Of a DNA stretch of 64,000 nt, positions 44,338 through 52,558 are shown piece after piece; the first letter of the stretch is position 1; the number at the start of each line of letters is the position of its first letter. The notes beneath the pieces were generated by a model that did no database searches, was not told the DNA's origin, and was given only the letters and a program-made list of their open reading frames with translations. A program made the position numbers and the translations under genes. This DNA is from Gemmatimonadota bacterium. GTDB lineage: Bacteria > Gemmatimonadota > Gemmatimonadetes > Longimicrobiales > Gaopeijiaceae. The stretch spans positions 1-64,000 of the forward strand of contig JAJDTB010000032.1 in NCBI GenBank assembly GCA_022827345.1. Reading direction: 5' to 3'.

Positions 44338-45050
44338 CAGTGCGCCGCTACCCGCCCGAAGCGGCGCTCGCGGCGCTGGTAATCGAGGATCGCGGCGAAG
44401 AGATCCTCGCGCGTGAAATCGGGCCAGTACACGGGGGTGATGTACATCTCGGCGTAGGCAAGCTGCCAGAGCATGAAGTTGCTGATCCGGTACTCCCCGG
44501 AGGTGCGGATCAGAAGGTCCGGATCGGGAAGCCCGCCGGTATAGAGCGCGCCTCGGAACGTCGCGGGGTCGATGGTCTCGGGGTCGATGAGACCGTCGCG
44601 CGCCTGCCGGGCCAGGTGGCGTGCCGCGCGTGCGATCTCTTCCCTCGCCCCGTACGAGATCAGCAGGTTCAGCAGGAGATTCCGGCCACCGCGCGTCGAA
44701 GCGACGATGCCGTTTACCGCCGCGCGGGAACGCTGGTTCAGGCGCTCGAGTTCCCCCAGCACCCTGACCTCGACACCCTCGCGAATCAGGGCGCGGCGTT
44801 CGCTCTCGGCGAAGGTGTCGAGCACCTCCATCAGGGCCTGGATCTCGCTCTTCGGCCGCTTCCAGTTCTCGGTGGAAAAGGCGAAGAGCGTGAGGACTTC
44901 AACACCTGCGGCGCGGGCTCCGGCAACGGTCTCGCGAACCGCCTTCATCCCCTCCAGGTGCCCGGCGTGTCTGGGGAGACCCCGCTCCCGGGCCCACCGT
45001 CCGTTCCCGTCCATGATGACCGCAACGTGACGGGGGACCCCGCCGCTCAT
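44337..45050 (-). CDS. uppS: Undecaprenyl pyrophosphate synthase
   Basis: A cis-prenyltransferase of 237 residues making the C55 lipid carrier for peptidoglycan and other glycans. Motifs: VAVIMDGNGRWARERGLPRH with the catalytic Asp, LTLFAFSTENWKRPKSEIQ, LLISYGAREEIARAARHLAR, DPDLLIRTSGEYRISNFMLW and WPDFTREDLFAAILDYQRR. The ATG at 45050 is the first Met before the conserved block; the frame is open upstream through frr, but that part is a shadow of frr. Confidence 0.97.
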   Translation of the reverse strand: MSGGVPRHVAVIMDGNGRWARERGLPRHAGHLEGMKAVRETVAGARAAGVEVLTLFAFSTENWKRPKSEIQALMEVLDTFAESERRALIREGVEVRVLGELERLNQRSRAAVNGIVASTRGGRNLLLNLLISYGAREEIARAARHLARQARDGLIDPETIDPATFRGALYTGGLPDPDLLIRTSGEYRISNFMLWQLAYAEMYITPVYWPDFTREDLFAAILDYQRRERRFGRVAAH

Positions 45051-45073
45051 CCTGATACGGTCGATTCGATCCG

Positions 45074-45625
45074 TCAGATCGCCATCACCTCCTTCTCCTT
45101 CTCGGAGAGCGCGGCATCGATCCTGCGGCCGTATTCCTCGGTGAGTTTCTGGATTTCCGCCATGAGGCGATGCCCCTCGTCTTCGCCGGTCTCGTGTTCG
45201 CGCAGGCGCCGCTTCACCTCGTCGTTGGCAGCATGCCGCGCATGGCGCACCGATACCCTGCCGTCTTCGGCCATGCGGTGGAGCACGCGGGCATATTCTC
45301 TTCGCCTCTCCTCGCTGAGCGGGGGAATCGGCACGCGCACCAACGCCCCGTCGTTGGACGGATTGAGACCGAGCCCTGACGTCAGGATCGCCTTTTCGAT
45401 GTCTCCGATCACGGACGGGTCGAACGGCTGGACGATCAGCAGCGTCGGGTCCGGGGCGGAAACAGTCGCGACCTGGTTGAGGGGCATCAGGCTCCCGTAC
45501 GCGCTCACGCGCACGGTATCGAGTATCGCTGGAACCGCCTTGCCCGTCCGCACCGTGGCGAACTCGCGACCCACCGCGTTCAAGGCGTCGTCCATTCTGC
45601 TTCTGGCTTCGTCGATGACCGACAA
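45074..45625 (-). CDS. frr: Ribosome recycling factor
   Basis: RRF (183 residues) splits the post-termination ribosome with EF-G. Characteristic stretches are MDDALNAVGREFATVRTGKA, SLMPLNQVATVSAPDPTLLI, DIEKAILTSGLGLNPSNDGA, LVRVPIPPLSEERRREYARV, and a long helical C-terminus ending SEKEKEVMAI. The start is a TTG at 45625, strongly supported by AAGGAGG six bases upstream. Confidence 0.98.
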   Translation of the reverse strand: MSVIDEARSRMDDALNAVGREFATVRTGKAVPAILDTVRVSAYGSLMPLNQVATVSAPDPTLLIVQPFDPSVIGDIEKAILTSGLGLNPSNDGALVRVPIPPLSEERRREYARVLHRMAEDGRVSVRHARHAANDEVKRRLREHETGEDEGHRLMAEIQKLTEEYGRRIDAALSEKEKEVMAI

Positions 45626-45666
45626 GGTGTCCTCCTTGCGAAACCCGATCTGTTCGCGAAAAAGGG

Positions 45667-46389
45667 CTAGGAAACCAGCGTTCCCACCCGCTCCCCGTGT
45701 ATGGCCCTGCGCACCGCGCCCTGATCCTCAAGATCGAGGACGATAATAGGAAGATTGTTCTCCCGGCAAAGGGAAACCGCGGCGGCATCCATGACGCGAA
45801 GGTCGCGCGCGACCACCTCGTGGAAGGAAATGTGCGGAATGAACTCCGCATCCGGGTCGCTGGCGGGGTCCGCCGTGTAGACTCCCCGCACCTTTGTCGC
45901 CTTGATGACGACATCCGCATTCATCTCGATGGCCCTCAGGACGGCGGCCGTATCGGTAGAGAAATAGGGATTGCCGGTGCCGCCGGCGAAGATCACCGCC
46001 CTGCCCTTTTCCAGATGCCGGACAGCTCTGCGACGGATGTATGGCTCGGCCAGCTGGGGCATCCGAATCGCGGTCATCACCCGGGTCTCGATGCCCTTCT
46101 TCTCGAGCAGGTCCTGGACCGCCAGCGCATTCATGATCGTGGCGAGCATTCCCATGTAGTCGGCGGAGACGCGGTCCATCCCCTGCTCGCTGGCGATGGC
46201 CCCTCTCACGATGTTGCCACCCCCGATCACCAGCCCCAGCGCAACGCCCAGCTCATGGATGTTGCGGATTTCGTCGGTGATCCCGTCGACCATCTTCGGA
46301 TCGATCCCGAAACCCCTGTCCCCCGCGAGTGCCTCTCCCGACAGCTTCAGGAGGACGCGACCGTAGCCGGCACTCCTCTTGACGCTCAT
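45667..46389 (-). CDS. pyrH: UMP kinase
   Basis: PyrH (240 residues) phosphorylates UMP to UDP, feeding pyrimidine nucleotide synthesis and cell-wall sugars. It has [80 protein letters not shown] and [20 protein letters not shown]. It lies nine bases after tsf, in the widespread rpsB-tsf-pyrH-frr order. Confidence 0.98.
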   Translation of the reverse strand: MSVKRSAGYGRVLLKLSGEALAGDRGFGIDPKMVDGITDEIRNIHELGVALGLVIGGGNIVRGAIASEQGMDRVSADYMGMLATIMNALAVQDLLEKKGIETRVMTAIRMPQLAEPYIRRRAVRHLEKGRAVIFAGGTGNPYFSTDTAAVLRAIEMNADVVIKATKVRGVYTADPASDPDAEFIPHISFHEVVARDLRVMDAAAVSLCRENNLPIIVLDLEDQGAVRRAIHGERVGTLVS

Positions 46390-46398
46390 CGCCGTTCG

Positions 46399-46992
46399 TC
46401 AGCCCCCGAGCTGGAATCGCGAAAAACGCGCCACGCGGATCTTCTCGCCGGTGCGGGCCGAGACTTCGGTGATCAGTTCGCCGACGCTCCGGTCGGGATC
46501 CTTGATGTAGGCCTGCTCGAGGAGGACGCGTTCCCGGTAGAACTTCCCGAGCTTGCCCTCGACGATCCGGTCGCGGATGTGTTCCGGCTTTCCCTCGCGG
46601 GCCACCTGTTCGGCGAAGATCGCCTTTTCCCGCTCGACCACCTCACCGTCCACGTCGGCGGTGGCCACGGCGATGGGGTCGGATGCCGCCACGTGCATCG
46701 CCACGTCCCGCGCCAGATTCCGGAAGTCGTCCGTATTGGCGACGAAGTCGGTCTCGCAGTTCAGTTCCACCAGGACACCGATGCGCCCGCCGTGGTGGAT
46801 GTAGCTGGCGATGGTGCCCTCGTTCGCCGAGCGGCCGGCCCTCTTGGCGGCCTTGGCCTCTCCCTTGGTGCGGAGGAGGTCGATGGCCGCTTCGAGGTCG
46901 CCCGCTGTTTCCTGCAGCGCCTTCTTGCAGTCCATCATGCCCGCGCCGGTCCGGTCGCGTAATTCCTTTACGTGTTTTGCGCTGATCTTCAT
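46399..46992 (-). CDS. tsf: Elongation factor Ts (short form)
   Basis: EF-Ts (197 residues) is the nucleotide exchange factor of EF-Tu. The N-terminal UBA-like part KHVKELRDRTGAGMMDCKKA carries the EF-Tu contact, and the core has VLVELNCETDFVANTDDFR. At under 200 residues it is the short form without the long coiled-coil insertion of E. coli EF-Ts (283), as in Thermus. The ATG at 46992 is the first Met before the family N-terminus. It follows rpsB by 91 bases. Confidence 0.98.
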   Translation of the reverse strand: MKISAKHVKELRDRTGAGMMDCKKALQETAGDLEAAIDLLRTKGEAKAAKRAGRSANEGTIASYIHHGGRIGVLVELNCETDFVANTDDFRNLARDVAMHVAASDPIAVATADVDGEVVEREKAIFAEQVAREGKPEHIRDRIVEGKLGKFYRERVLLEQAYIKDPDRSVGELITEVSARTGEKIRVARFSRFQLGG

Positions 46993-47083
46993 CGTTGGTT
47001 CTTTGTCAGGGGGCATGCCGGCCGGTTCGGACTCCACCGCCCCTGCATCCGCCCCCTCGGCGTTGTGTGCTTGTGGAGTTGCT

Positions 47084-48040
47084 TCAGCTGGCCGAATTGC
47101 CGGAGCCGGAAGCCGGGGCCCGGCCACCGCGCTTTGCCGGCGGTTTGCGCGGCTTGCGCTTCGGCGCACCGGCCGCGGCGCCGTCACCGTCTCCGGTCTT
47201 GCGGACCTGGGCGATGGCCTCCGGGCGGGGACGCCGCTTGCGCGGACGCGGCCGCCTCTCGGTCGTGTCCGCGGACTTCTCGCCGGTTTCGGTCGAGTAG
47301 GTCGTCGCCTCCAGCTCGGCCTGACGGCGCAGCTGTTCGTCGGGCACTTCGCGGCGCGCAATTGCGACGGCGTTGGCGATTTCACCCGCAATGAGGCTCA
47401 CGGCACGAATCGCGTCGTCGTTCCCGGGAATCGGGTAGTCGATCAGCTCCGGGTCGACGTTGGTGTCGGCGATGGCGATGACCGGAATGCCGAGCCTGTG
47501 GGCCTCGCGCACTCCGATGATCTCGCGCTTCGCGTCCACGACGAAGACGGCACCCGGCAGGCGGGTCATGTCCCTGACGCCACGGAAGTACTTCTCGAGC
47601 TTGGCGCGTTCGCGGTCGAGGAGCAGCCGCTCCTTCTTTGTATAGAATTCGAACGCGTTCTCTTCCTGGCCGCGCTCGAGCTCCTTGAGTCGGCGGATCT
47701 GCCGACGGATCGTCTGGAAGTTGGTGAGCATTCCGCCCAGCCAGCGCTCCGTCACATAGAGCGCACCACACCGCGAGGCTTCCTCCTCGATGATGGTCCG
47801 GAGCTGGCGCTTGGTGGAGAGGAAGAGCACGTTCTCGCCCTTGAGCACCGTGCGGCGCACCGCGTCGCGGGCCTGGCTCAGACGGTCGAGCGTCTTGCGC
47901 AGGTCGATGATGTGGATCCCGTTCCGCTCACCGAAGATGAACGGACGCATCTTGGGGTTCCATCGCCTTGTCTGGTGTCCGAAGTGGACGCCGGCGTCGA
48001 GCAACTCGGGGAGCCCGACCTCAGTAACCGCTTGATTCAT
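47084..48040 (-). CDS. rpsB: 30S ribosomal protein S2 with a basic C-terminal extension
   Basis: S2 (318 residues) belongs to the head-body neck of the 30S subunit. The standard domain shows ELLDAGVHFGHQTRRWNPKM, RPFIFGERNGIHIIDLRKTL, TERWLGGMLTNFQTIRRQIR, FVVDAKREIIGVREAHRLGI and IADTNVDPELIDYPIPGNDD. From about residue 245 a tail of some 70 residues follows, rich in Arg, Lys, Pro, Ala and Gly (TTERRPRPRKRRPRPEAIAQ), well beyond the usual 230-260 residue S2. It is ten bases after rpsI. Confidence 0.98.
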   Translation of the reverse strand: MNQAVTEVGLPELLDAGVHFGHQTRRWNPKMRPFIFGERNGIHIIDLRKTLDRLSQARDAVRRTVLKGENVLFLSTKRQLRTIIEEEASRCGALYVTERWLGGMLTNFQTIRRQIRRLKELERGQEENAFEFYTKKERLLLDRERAKLEKYFRGVRDMTRLPGAVFVVDAKREIIGVREAHRLGIPVIAIADTNVDPELIDYPIPGNDDAIRAVSLIAGEIANAVAIARREVPDEQLRRQAELEATTYSTETGEKSADTTERRPRPRKRRPRPEAIAQVRKTGDGDGAAAGAPKRKPRKPPAKRGGRAPASGSGNSAS

Positions 48041-48050
48041 GGAGCAGGAT

Positions 48051-48446
48051 CTATCTCTTGCTGAACTGGAAGCGTTTGCGCGCCTTTGGACGGCCCGGCT
48101 TCTTGCGCTCGACCTTGCGGGCGTCGCGGGTGAGCATGCCACCCTCCCGCAACGGTACCCGTACTTCTTCGTCGTGGGCGGAGAGGGCGCGGGCCAGCCC
48201 CATGCGGATGGCGTCCGCCTGGCCGGTCAGTCCTCCGCCCCTGACGCGAACCTGGACGTCGAACGTTCCCTCTGATTCGGCGACCCGCAGAGGATCCGCG
48301 ATTCGGATCCGGTGAGCCGGTCTGGGGAAGTACTCGTCGAGCGAGCGCCCGTTGATCGACCAGCGTCCACTCCCCGGCCGCAGAAGCACCCGGGCCACGC
48401 TCGTCTTCCTGCGTCCCACCGCCTGCGTTGGCTGTAGAGCTGCCAT
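48051..48446 (-). CDS. rpsI: 30S ribosomal protein S9
   Basis: S9 (131 residues) reaches the P-site tRNA with its C-terminal tail. It has QAVGRRKTSVARVLLRPGSG, VRVRGGGLTGQADAIRMGLA and the end GRPKARKRFQFSKR. I chose the ATG at 48446, which gives the usual length; an in-frame TTG at 48467 overlapping rplM is less likely. It follows rplM by 17 bases. Confidence 0.98.
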   Translation of the reverse strand: MAALQPTQAVGRRKTSVARVLLRPGSGRWSINGRSLDEYFPRPAHRIRIADPLRVAESEGTFDVQVRVRGGGLTGQADAIRMGLARALSAHDEEVRVPLREGGMLTRDARKVERKKPGRPKARKRFQFSKR

Positions 48447-48463
48447 AAGTCGTCTCGAAACCC

Positions 48464-48895
48464 TCAAATCTCCAGGGCCTGCGGACCCTGCCCCTGATGT
48501 GGATGGTCTGCGCCCGGATACACCTTGAGCTTTTTGCGCATCTTTCGCCCCAGCTTGTTCTTCGGGAGCATTCCGCGCACCGCCAGCTCGATCACCCGCT
48601 CCGGAAACCGCTCGAGCATCGTTGCAAACGGGATGTGCCTGTCGCCCCCCATGTAGCCGGAGTGCCGGAAATAGGTCTTCTGCTCAGCCTTGCGGCCCGT
48701 CAGGCAGACCTTGGCCGAATTGATGACGATGACGTGGTCGCCCGTATCCAGGTGAGGCGTGTAGATGGGCTTGTGCTTGCCGCGCAGGATGCGCGCGACC
48801 TCGGTCGCCAGCCTGCCCAGCGGTTTGCCGTCGGCATCGACGACCCACCACGCGCGGCGGATGTCTTCTGTCTTCGGGGTGATGGTCGTGGTCAC
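48464..48895 (-). CDS. rplM: 50S ribosomal protein L13
   Basis: L13 (143 residues) is an early 50S assembly protein. Family sequence: [50 protein letters not shown] and [20 protein letters not shown]. The start is a GTG at 48895 with GAGG six bases upstream. It has a near-consensus promoter and heads the long rplM-rpsI-rpsB-tsf-pyrH-frr-uppS-cdsA-dxr-rseP run. Confidence 0.98.
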   Translation of the reverse strand: MTTTITPKTEDIRRAWWVVDADGKPLGRLATEVARILRGKHKPIYTPHLDTGDHVIVINSAKVCLTGRKAEQKTYFRHSGYMGGDRHIPFATMLERFPERVIELAVRGMLPKNKLGRKMRKKLKVYPGADHPHQGQGPQALEI

Positions 48896-48966
48896 GCAAT
48901 CCTCTTCGGCGCAAGGAAGCCGCCCCCGCCGCGCGGGGTGCGGCCCCGAAATATCTACAGCATTGA

Positions 48967-48995
48967 ATCATATCCGGGTCTTGTCGGGGTGTCAA
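48967..48995 (-). promoter_or_regulatory. Near-consensus promoter of rplM-rpsI and downstream genes
   Basis: Minus strand TTGACA (48990-48995), a 17-base spacer and TATGAT (48967-48972). TCAATGCTG follows the -10, almost identical to the rpsO promoter. The predicted start is near 48960, leaving about 65 bases of GC-rich leader. The promoter lies just after the sigma factor gene. Confidence 0.85.
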
Positions 48996-49002
48996 TGCAG
49001 AT

Positions 49003-49854
49003 CTAGTCCGTAAGTGTTTCCAGGGTGCGCGCTCTCGATGCATGCCGCAGACGGTCGAGCGCCTTCTCCTTGATTTGACGGATTCGTTCGCGGGTGACGC
49101 CCATCTCGACACCGATATCCTCGAGGGATCTCGGTGCGTTGCCGCCGAGACCGAAGTAGAGGCGAAGGATCCGCGCTTCCCGCTCCTCCAGCGTCGACAG
49201 AGCCGCTTCAAGGGTGTCGGTAAGCGCCCGTTCGAACATCTCCTCTTCCGGGCCGCGGGAGAGGAGGTCGGGCAGACTCTCCATGAGGCTGCTCTTGTCG
49301 TCGTGGAACATCGGCGCGTCGAGCGACAGATGGGTGCTCGCAATCGCCAGTGTGTCCTCCACCTCCTCAACGGTCAGGTCCATCCCTTCGGCGATCTCCC
49401 TTGCCGTGGGATCGCGGCCCAGTTCCTGAACCAGCGCCGCCTTGTGCCGTGCCAGGCGATGGAGCGCTCCGGCCCGGTTCAACGGCACGCGCACGATCCG
49501 GCCCTGCTCGGCCAGCGCCTGGAGAATCGCCTGCCGTATCCACCACACCGCATAGGTCACGAAGCGGATCCCCCTGGTCTCGTCGAAACGCTGCGCTGCG
49601 CGGATCAACCCCAGGTTGCCTTCGTTGATCAGGTCGGAGAGCGGAACCCCCTGATTGCGGTACTTCTTCGACACGGACACCACAAAGCGCAGATTCGAGC
49701 GAACGAGCTTGTCGAGCGCTTCCTCTTCGCCGCGCCGGATCCCCTTTGCCAGCCGCGCCTCCTCTTCCCGATCGATCAGCGGGTACCGGCTGATCTCCTT
49801 GAAGTACTGGTCCAGGGTGCCATCGGCCGGGCCCGAAAACAGGGGACGAGTCAT
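49003..49854 (-). CDS. Sigma-70 family RNA polymerase sigma factor (short, primary-like)
   Basis: A 283-residue sigma factor with regions 1.2 to 4.2 and no region 1.1. Region 1.2 is TLDQYFKEISRYPLIDREEE; region 2 has NLRFVVSVSKKYRNQGVPLS and the polymerase- and -10-binding part FDETRGIRFVTYAVWWIRQA. Region 3 follows, and region 4.2 ends SLEDIGVEMGVTRERIRQIK. It could be the primary factor (RpoD/SigA) or a close group 2 (RpoS-like) copy; the small size is compatible with either. AAGG precedes the ATG at 49854 by five bases. It follows an NtrC-type regulator gene by 59 bases. Confidence 0.93.
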   Translation of the reverse strand: MTRPLFSGPADGTLDQYFKEISRYPLIDREEEARLAKGIRRGEEEALDKLVRSNLRFVVSVSKKYRNQGVPLSDLINEGNLGLIRAAQRFDETRGIRFVTYAVWWIRQAILQALAEQGRIVRVPLNRAGALHRLARHKAALVQELGRDPTAREIAEGMDLTVEEVEDTLAIASTHLSLDAPMFHDDKSSLMESLPDLLSRGPEEEMFERALTDTLEAALSTLEEREARILRLYFGLGGNAPRSLEDIGVEMGVTRERIRQIKEKALDRLRHASRARTLETLTD

Positions 49855-49913
49855 TTTGCCTTCACCACTCCGATTCCGGGGCACGCCGGTCGCGAAACGC
49901 TGTCCGGCATCGA

Positions 49914-51275
49914 TCACCGACTCCGGGCGAGGCCATGGCGCTCGATCTTCTTGTAGAGGTTGGAGCGCGGCATTCCCATTTTCCGAGCCGCCTCGGACAC
50001 ATTCCATTCGTAATCGCGCAGCTTCATCTCGATAAAGGCCTTTTCCGCCGCTTCCTTGAACTCGCTCAGCGTCTCCATCGCCATCATCCGTTCCGGAACA
50101 TCGGCCTCGGAGCCGAGCGCGGAGACGTACCTGCGAACATCGTCCGGGGCTACGGCATCACCCGTGCTCAGCAGCATGAGCCTCACCACGGCATTCTTCA
50201 GCTGCCGCACGTTGCCCGGCCAGTCCAGCTCCCTCAGGGCTTCGAGCGCCTCGCCGCTGAAGTGCTTGTATTGCACCCCGTAGTTCGCCGGCGTGAGATC
50301 CGCGAAGTGGGCGATCAACATGGGGATGTCCTCCCTTCGCTCCCTGACCGGCGGCACACGGATCGTCACCATGTTCAGCCGATGCAGCAGGTCCTCCCTG
50401 AACTCTCCGTTTTCGATCTGCTCATGCAGGTCCTTGTTGGTCGCTGCGATCACGCGAACGTCGACCGACACCGGCCGCGTGCCTCCAACGCGGGTTATGT
50501 CCCCTTCCTGCAGCGCGCGCAGAACCTTGGCCTGGGCGGCCAGGGACATGTCGCCCACCTCGTCGAGGAACAGCGTGCCCCGATGTGCCTGCTCGAACTT
50601 TCCCGCGCGGTCGGAAACCGCACCCGTAAACGAACCCTTGACGTGGCCGAATAGTTCCGACTCGATGAGCTCCGACGGGATGGCCGCACAGTTCACCTCG
50701 ACAAACCGCTGGCCAGCCCTCGTGGAGCGCCGATGCAGGGCCCGGGCCGTCAACTCCTTCCCCGTCCCGTTCTCTCCGGTGATCAGAACGCGGGCATCGG
50801 TCGCTCCGACCATCTCGATCTGCTGAAGCACCCGGCGAATCGCCGGCGAGGCCCCGACAATGTCGTGGTGGATCTCGATTTCCTGGGTAAGGCGCTCCAC
50901 GCTGTCGGTGAGCCCCCGCACCGTCAGGGCGTTCCGCAGCGTGACCAGAAGCCGGTCCGTGTCGAGCGGCTTCTCCAGAAAGTCGAAGGCCCCCCTGCGG
51001 GTCGCCTCCACGGCCGTCTTGATGGTGCCGTGTCCGGAGATCATGATCACCACGGCCGCGGGCTCCTGCTTCCGTATGCGCCCGAGGACCTCGAGCCCGT
51101 CGACCTTCGGCATCTTCACGTCGAGGAAGGTCACGTCGGGGCGCACCTCCGGGTAGTCGAGCAGGCCACTCGGGCCATCGTAGCAGATGTGGACCCGGTG
51201 CCCCTCGTACTCGAAGAGCTGCCTCAGTGCGACTCCGACCGACTTGTCGTCGTCTATGATCAGGATCCTGGCCAT
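49914..51275 (-). CDS. NtrC-type response regulator (sigma-54 activator-like)
   Basis: A 453-residue regulator with a receiver domain (Asp52 in VTFLDVKMPKVDG), an AAA+ domain and a Fis-type DNA-binding domain. The Walker A motif is ITGENGTGKELTARALHRRS, the Walker B motif GTLFLDEVGDMSLAAQAKVL, and the arginine-finger region FREDLLHRLNMVTIRVPPVR. The sigma-54 contact loop reads GSFTGA (214-219) rather than GAFTGA, so the Ala to Ser change may alter the contact. The DNA-binding helix is VSEAARKMGMPRSNLYKKIE. No kinase lies next to it, though two orphan kinases are in the window. Confidence 0.95.
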   Translation of the reverse strand: MARILIIDDDKSVGVALRQLFEYEGHRVHICYDGPSGLLDYPEVRPDVTFLDVKMPKVDGLEVLGRIRKQEPAAVVIMISGHGTIKTAVEATRRGAFDFLEKPLDTDRLLVTLRNALTVRGLTDSVERLTQEIEIHHDIVGASPAIRRVLQQIEMVGATDARVLITGENGTGKELTARALHRRSTRAGQRFVEVNCAAIPSELIESELFGHVKGSFTGAVSDRAGKFEQAHRGTLFLDEVGDMSLAAQAKVLRALQEGDITRVGGTRPVSVDVRVIAATNKDLHEQIENGEFREDLLHRLNMVTIRVPPVRERREDIPMLIAHFADLTPANYGVQYKHFSGEALEALRELDWPGNVRQLKNAVVRLMLLSTGDAVAPDDVRRYVSALGSEADVPERMMAMETLSEFKEAAEKAFIEMKLRDYEWNVSEAARKMGMPRSNLYKKIERHGLARSR

Positions 51276-51306
51276 GTGTCCGGGGGGTTGCCGTCCGTGG
51301 TCCGTT

Positions 51307-51966
51307 CTACGCCCGGACCAGCACGAGTTCTCCATTCTCGATATACGCTCCCTTGATCGCCCCGAAGGCGGGGACGAGCACCGCCGACGCCGGCAATCCC
51401 TCCGCGTCTGTTCGACCCATGGCCGCCAGGATCTCGGGGAACGCGGGCGGCGGAATGGGCACTCCCTGGACCCTGATTCCCCGGATCAGCAACATCGAGC
51501 CGTCTTTCCCGAAGGGAACCAGGGAGCCGCTCACGGCAACAGGCACCGTGTCCGGAAGCATCCCCGTGATCGCTCCGAGGTCGGGCAATTCCGGCATCGC
51601 ACCCGGGAGCACCGCCACCTCGATGTCGATCCGGTCGTCGGCCATGCTGACCCGGGGATGGATCACGCCTGCGGGAAGCATGCCGGGGACGGTGTAGCGG
51701 AGCAGGGACGACAGCTCGAAGGGTGCGAGACGAAGTTCCGGATCGTCGGAGGCGCGAAACGCCTGGATTCGTGCCACCGCTGCCTCGGCGGTCTCGGGCG
51801 AGACGCTGTCGGTCCCGGTGTCGTCCGCAGGCCCTCGCCCGACGGCGATGGTCTCGATGCCCGGGAACACGGCGTCGCCCCACCTCCAGCCCGCGTAGGC
51901 AGCTGCCAGGACCACCAGTATCAGCAGCAGAGTCTTCGCGCCCGTTGCAAGCGTCTTCAGGATCAC
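51307..51966 (-). CDS. Membrane-anchored protein of unknown function
   Basis: A 219-residue protein with a single N-terminal hydrophobic segment (about 10-28, LLLILVVLAAAYAGWRWG) acting as signal anchor. The rest is predicted to be outside the membrane: an acidic stretch, then a beta-rich domain (FELSSLLRYTVPGMLPAGVI, IDIEVAVLPGAMPELPDLGA, VPVAVSGSLVPFGKDGSMLL). The final segment ENGELVLVRA is short. I do not recognise the family. The start is a GTG. It sits seven bases after thpR and 31 bases before the NtrC-type regulator, so co-transcription is likely. Confidence 0.8.
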   Translation of the reverse strand: MILKTLATGAKTLLLILVVLAAAYAGWRWGDAVFPGIETIAVGRGPADDTGTDSVSPETAEAAVARIQAFRASDDPELRLAPFELSSLLRYTVPGMLPAGVIHPRVSMADDRIDIEVAVLPGAMPELPDLGAITGMLPDTVPVAVSGSLVPFGKDGSMLLIRGIRVQGVPIPPPAFPEILAAMGRTDAEGLPASAVLVPAFGAIKGAYIENGELVLVRA

Positions 51967-51973
51967 TCCGAAA

Positions 51974-52558
51974 TCACTCCGCGATCATACCCTTCCCAGA
52001 GAGCACTACTCTGTGAACGTTCGCATATCGCGGCCCGGTGGGGAACAGTTCGCTCCGGACCAGATCAATGGCACGGACGTCGAAAGCGAGGGAACCGGCG
52101 CCCGACGCAGGCAGCACGGCCCGTTCGCGCCAGAGCGGCGGAGTGCTTCCCCGGCTGCGTGCCCGGCCCAGGGTCAGGTGTGGCCGAAAGCGCCGTTTGC
52201 GTGCCAGAAACCCGCGCGCGAGGAGCGCGGCGTCCAGCAGCTCACCCAGCCGGGGTAACGGGCGGGCCTTCACGGAGACCCAGTAGACCCGCGGGCTCGC
52301 GGGGCGCGGAAAGGCCCCCACGCTCCCGAGAGTGGCGCGAAAAGGCTGCTCGGCCCCCAGGACCTGCGCCGCGGCAACCAGGTCCTCGACCAATTCCGGT
52401 GGAACGTCGCCCATGAACCTCAGCGTCAGGTGATAGCGTTCCGGCGGCACCCAGCGAACTCCATCCACGGCATGGCGCATGGGCTCGATCGATTGCCACA
52501 GCCGGCGGCGCACCTGCCCCGGAGGCCAGAGTGCGAAAAAGAGCCGCAACGACGTCAC
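51974..52558 (-). CDS. thpR: RNA 2',3'-cyclic phosphodiesterase (2H family)
   Basis: A 194-residue 2H phosphoesterase of the ThpR (formerly 2'-5' RNA ligase) group, which opens 2',3'-cyclic phosphates on RNA. It starts SLRLFFALWPPGQVRRRLWQ and has both HxTx motifs, HLTL with His43 and HLTL near residue 130 (RFRPHLTLGRARS). The GTG start overlaps the stop of the cysteine desulfurase gene (GTGA). Confidence 0.93.
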   Translation of the reverse strand: MTSLRLFFALWPPGQVRRRLWQSIEPMRHAVDGVRWVPPERYHLTLRFMGDVPPELVEDLVAAAQVLGAEQPFRATLGSVGAFPRPASPRVYWVSVKARPLPRLGELLDAALLARGFLARKRRFRPHLTLGRARSRGSTPPLWRERAVLPASGAGSLAFDVRAIDLVRSELFPTGPRYANVHRVVLSGKGMIAE

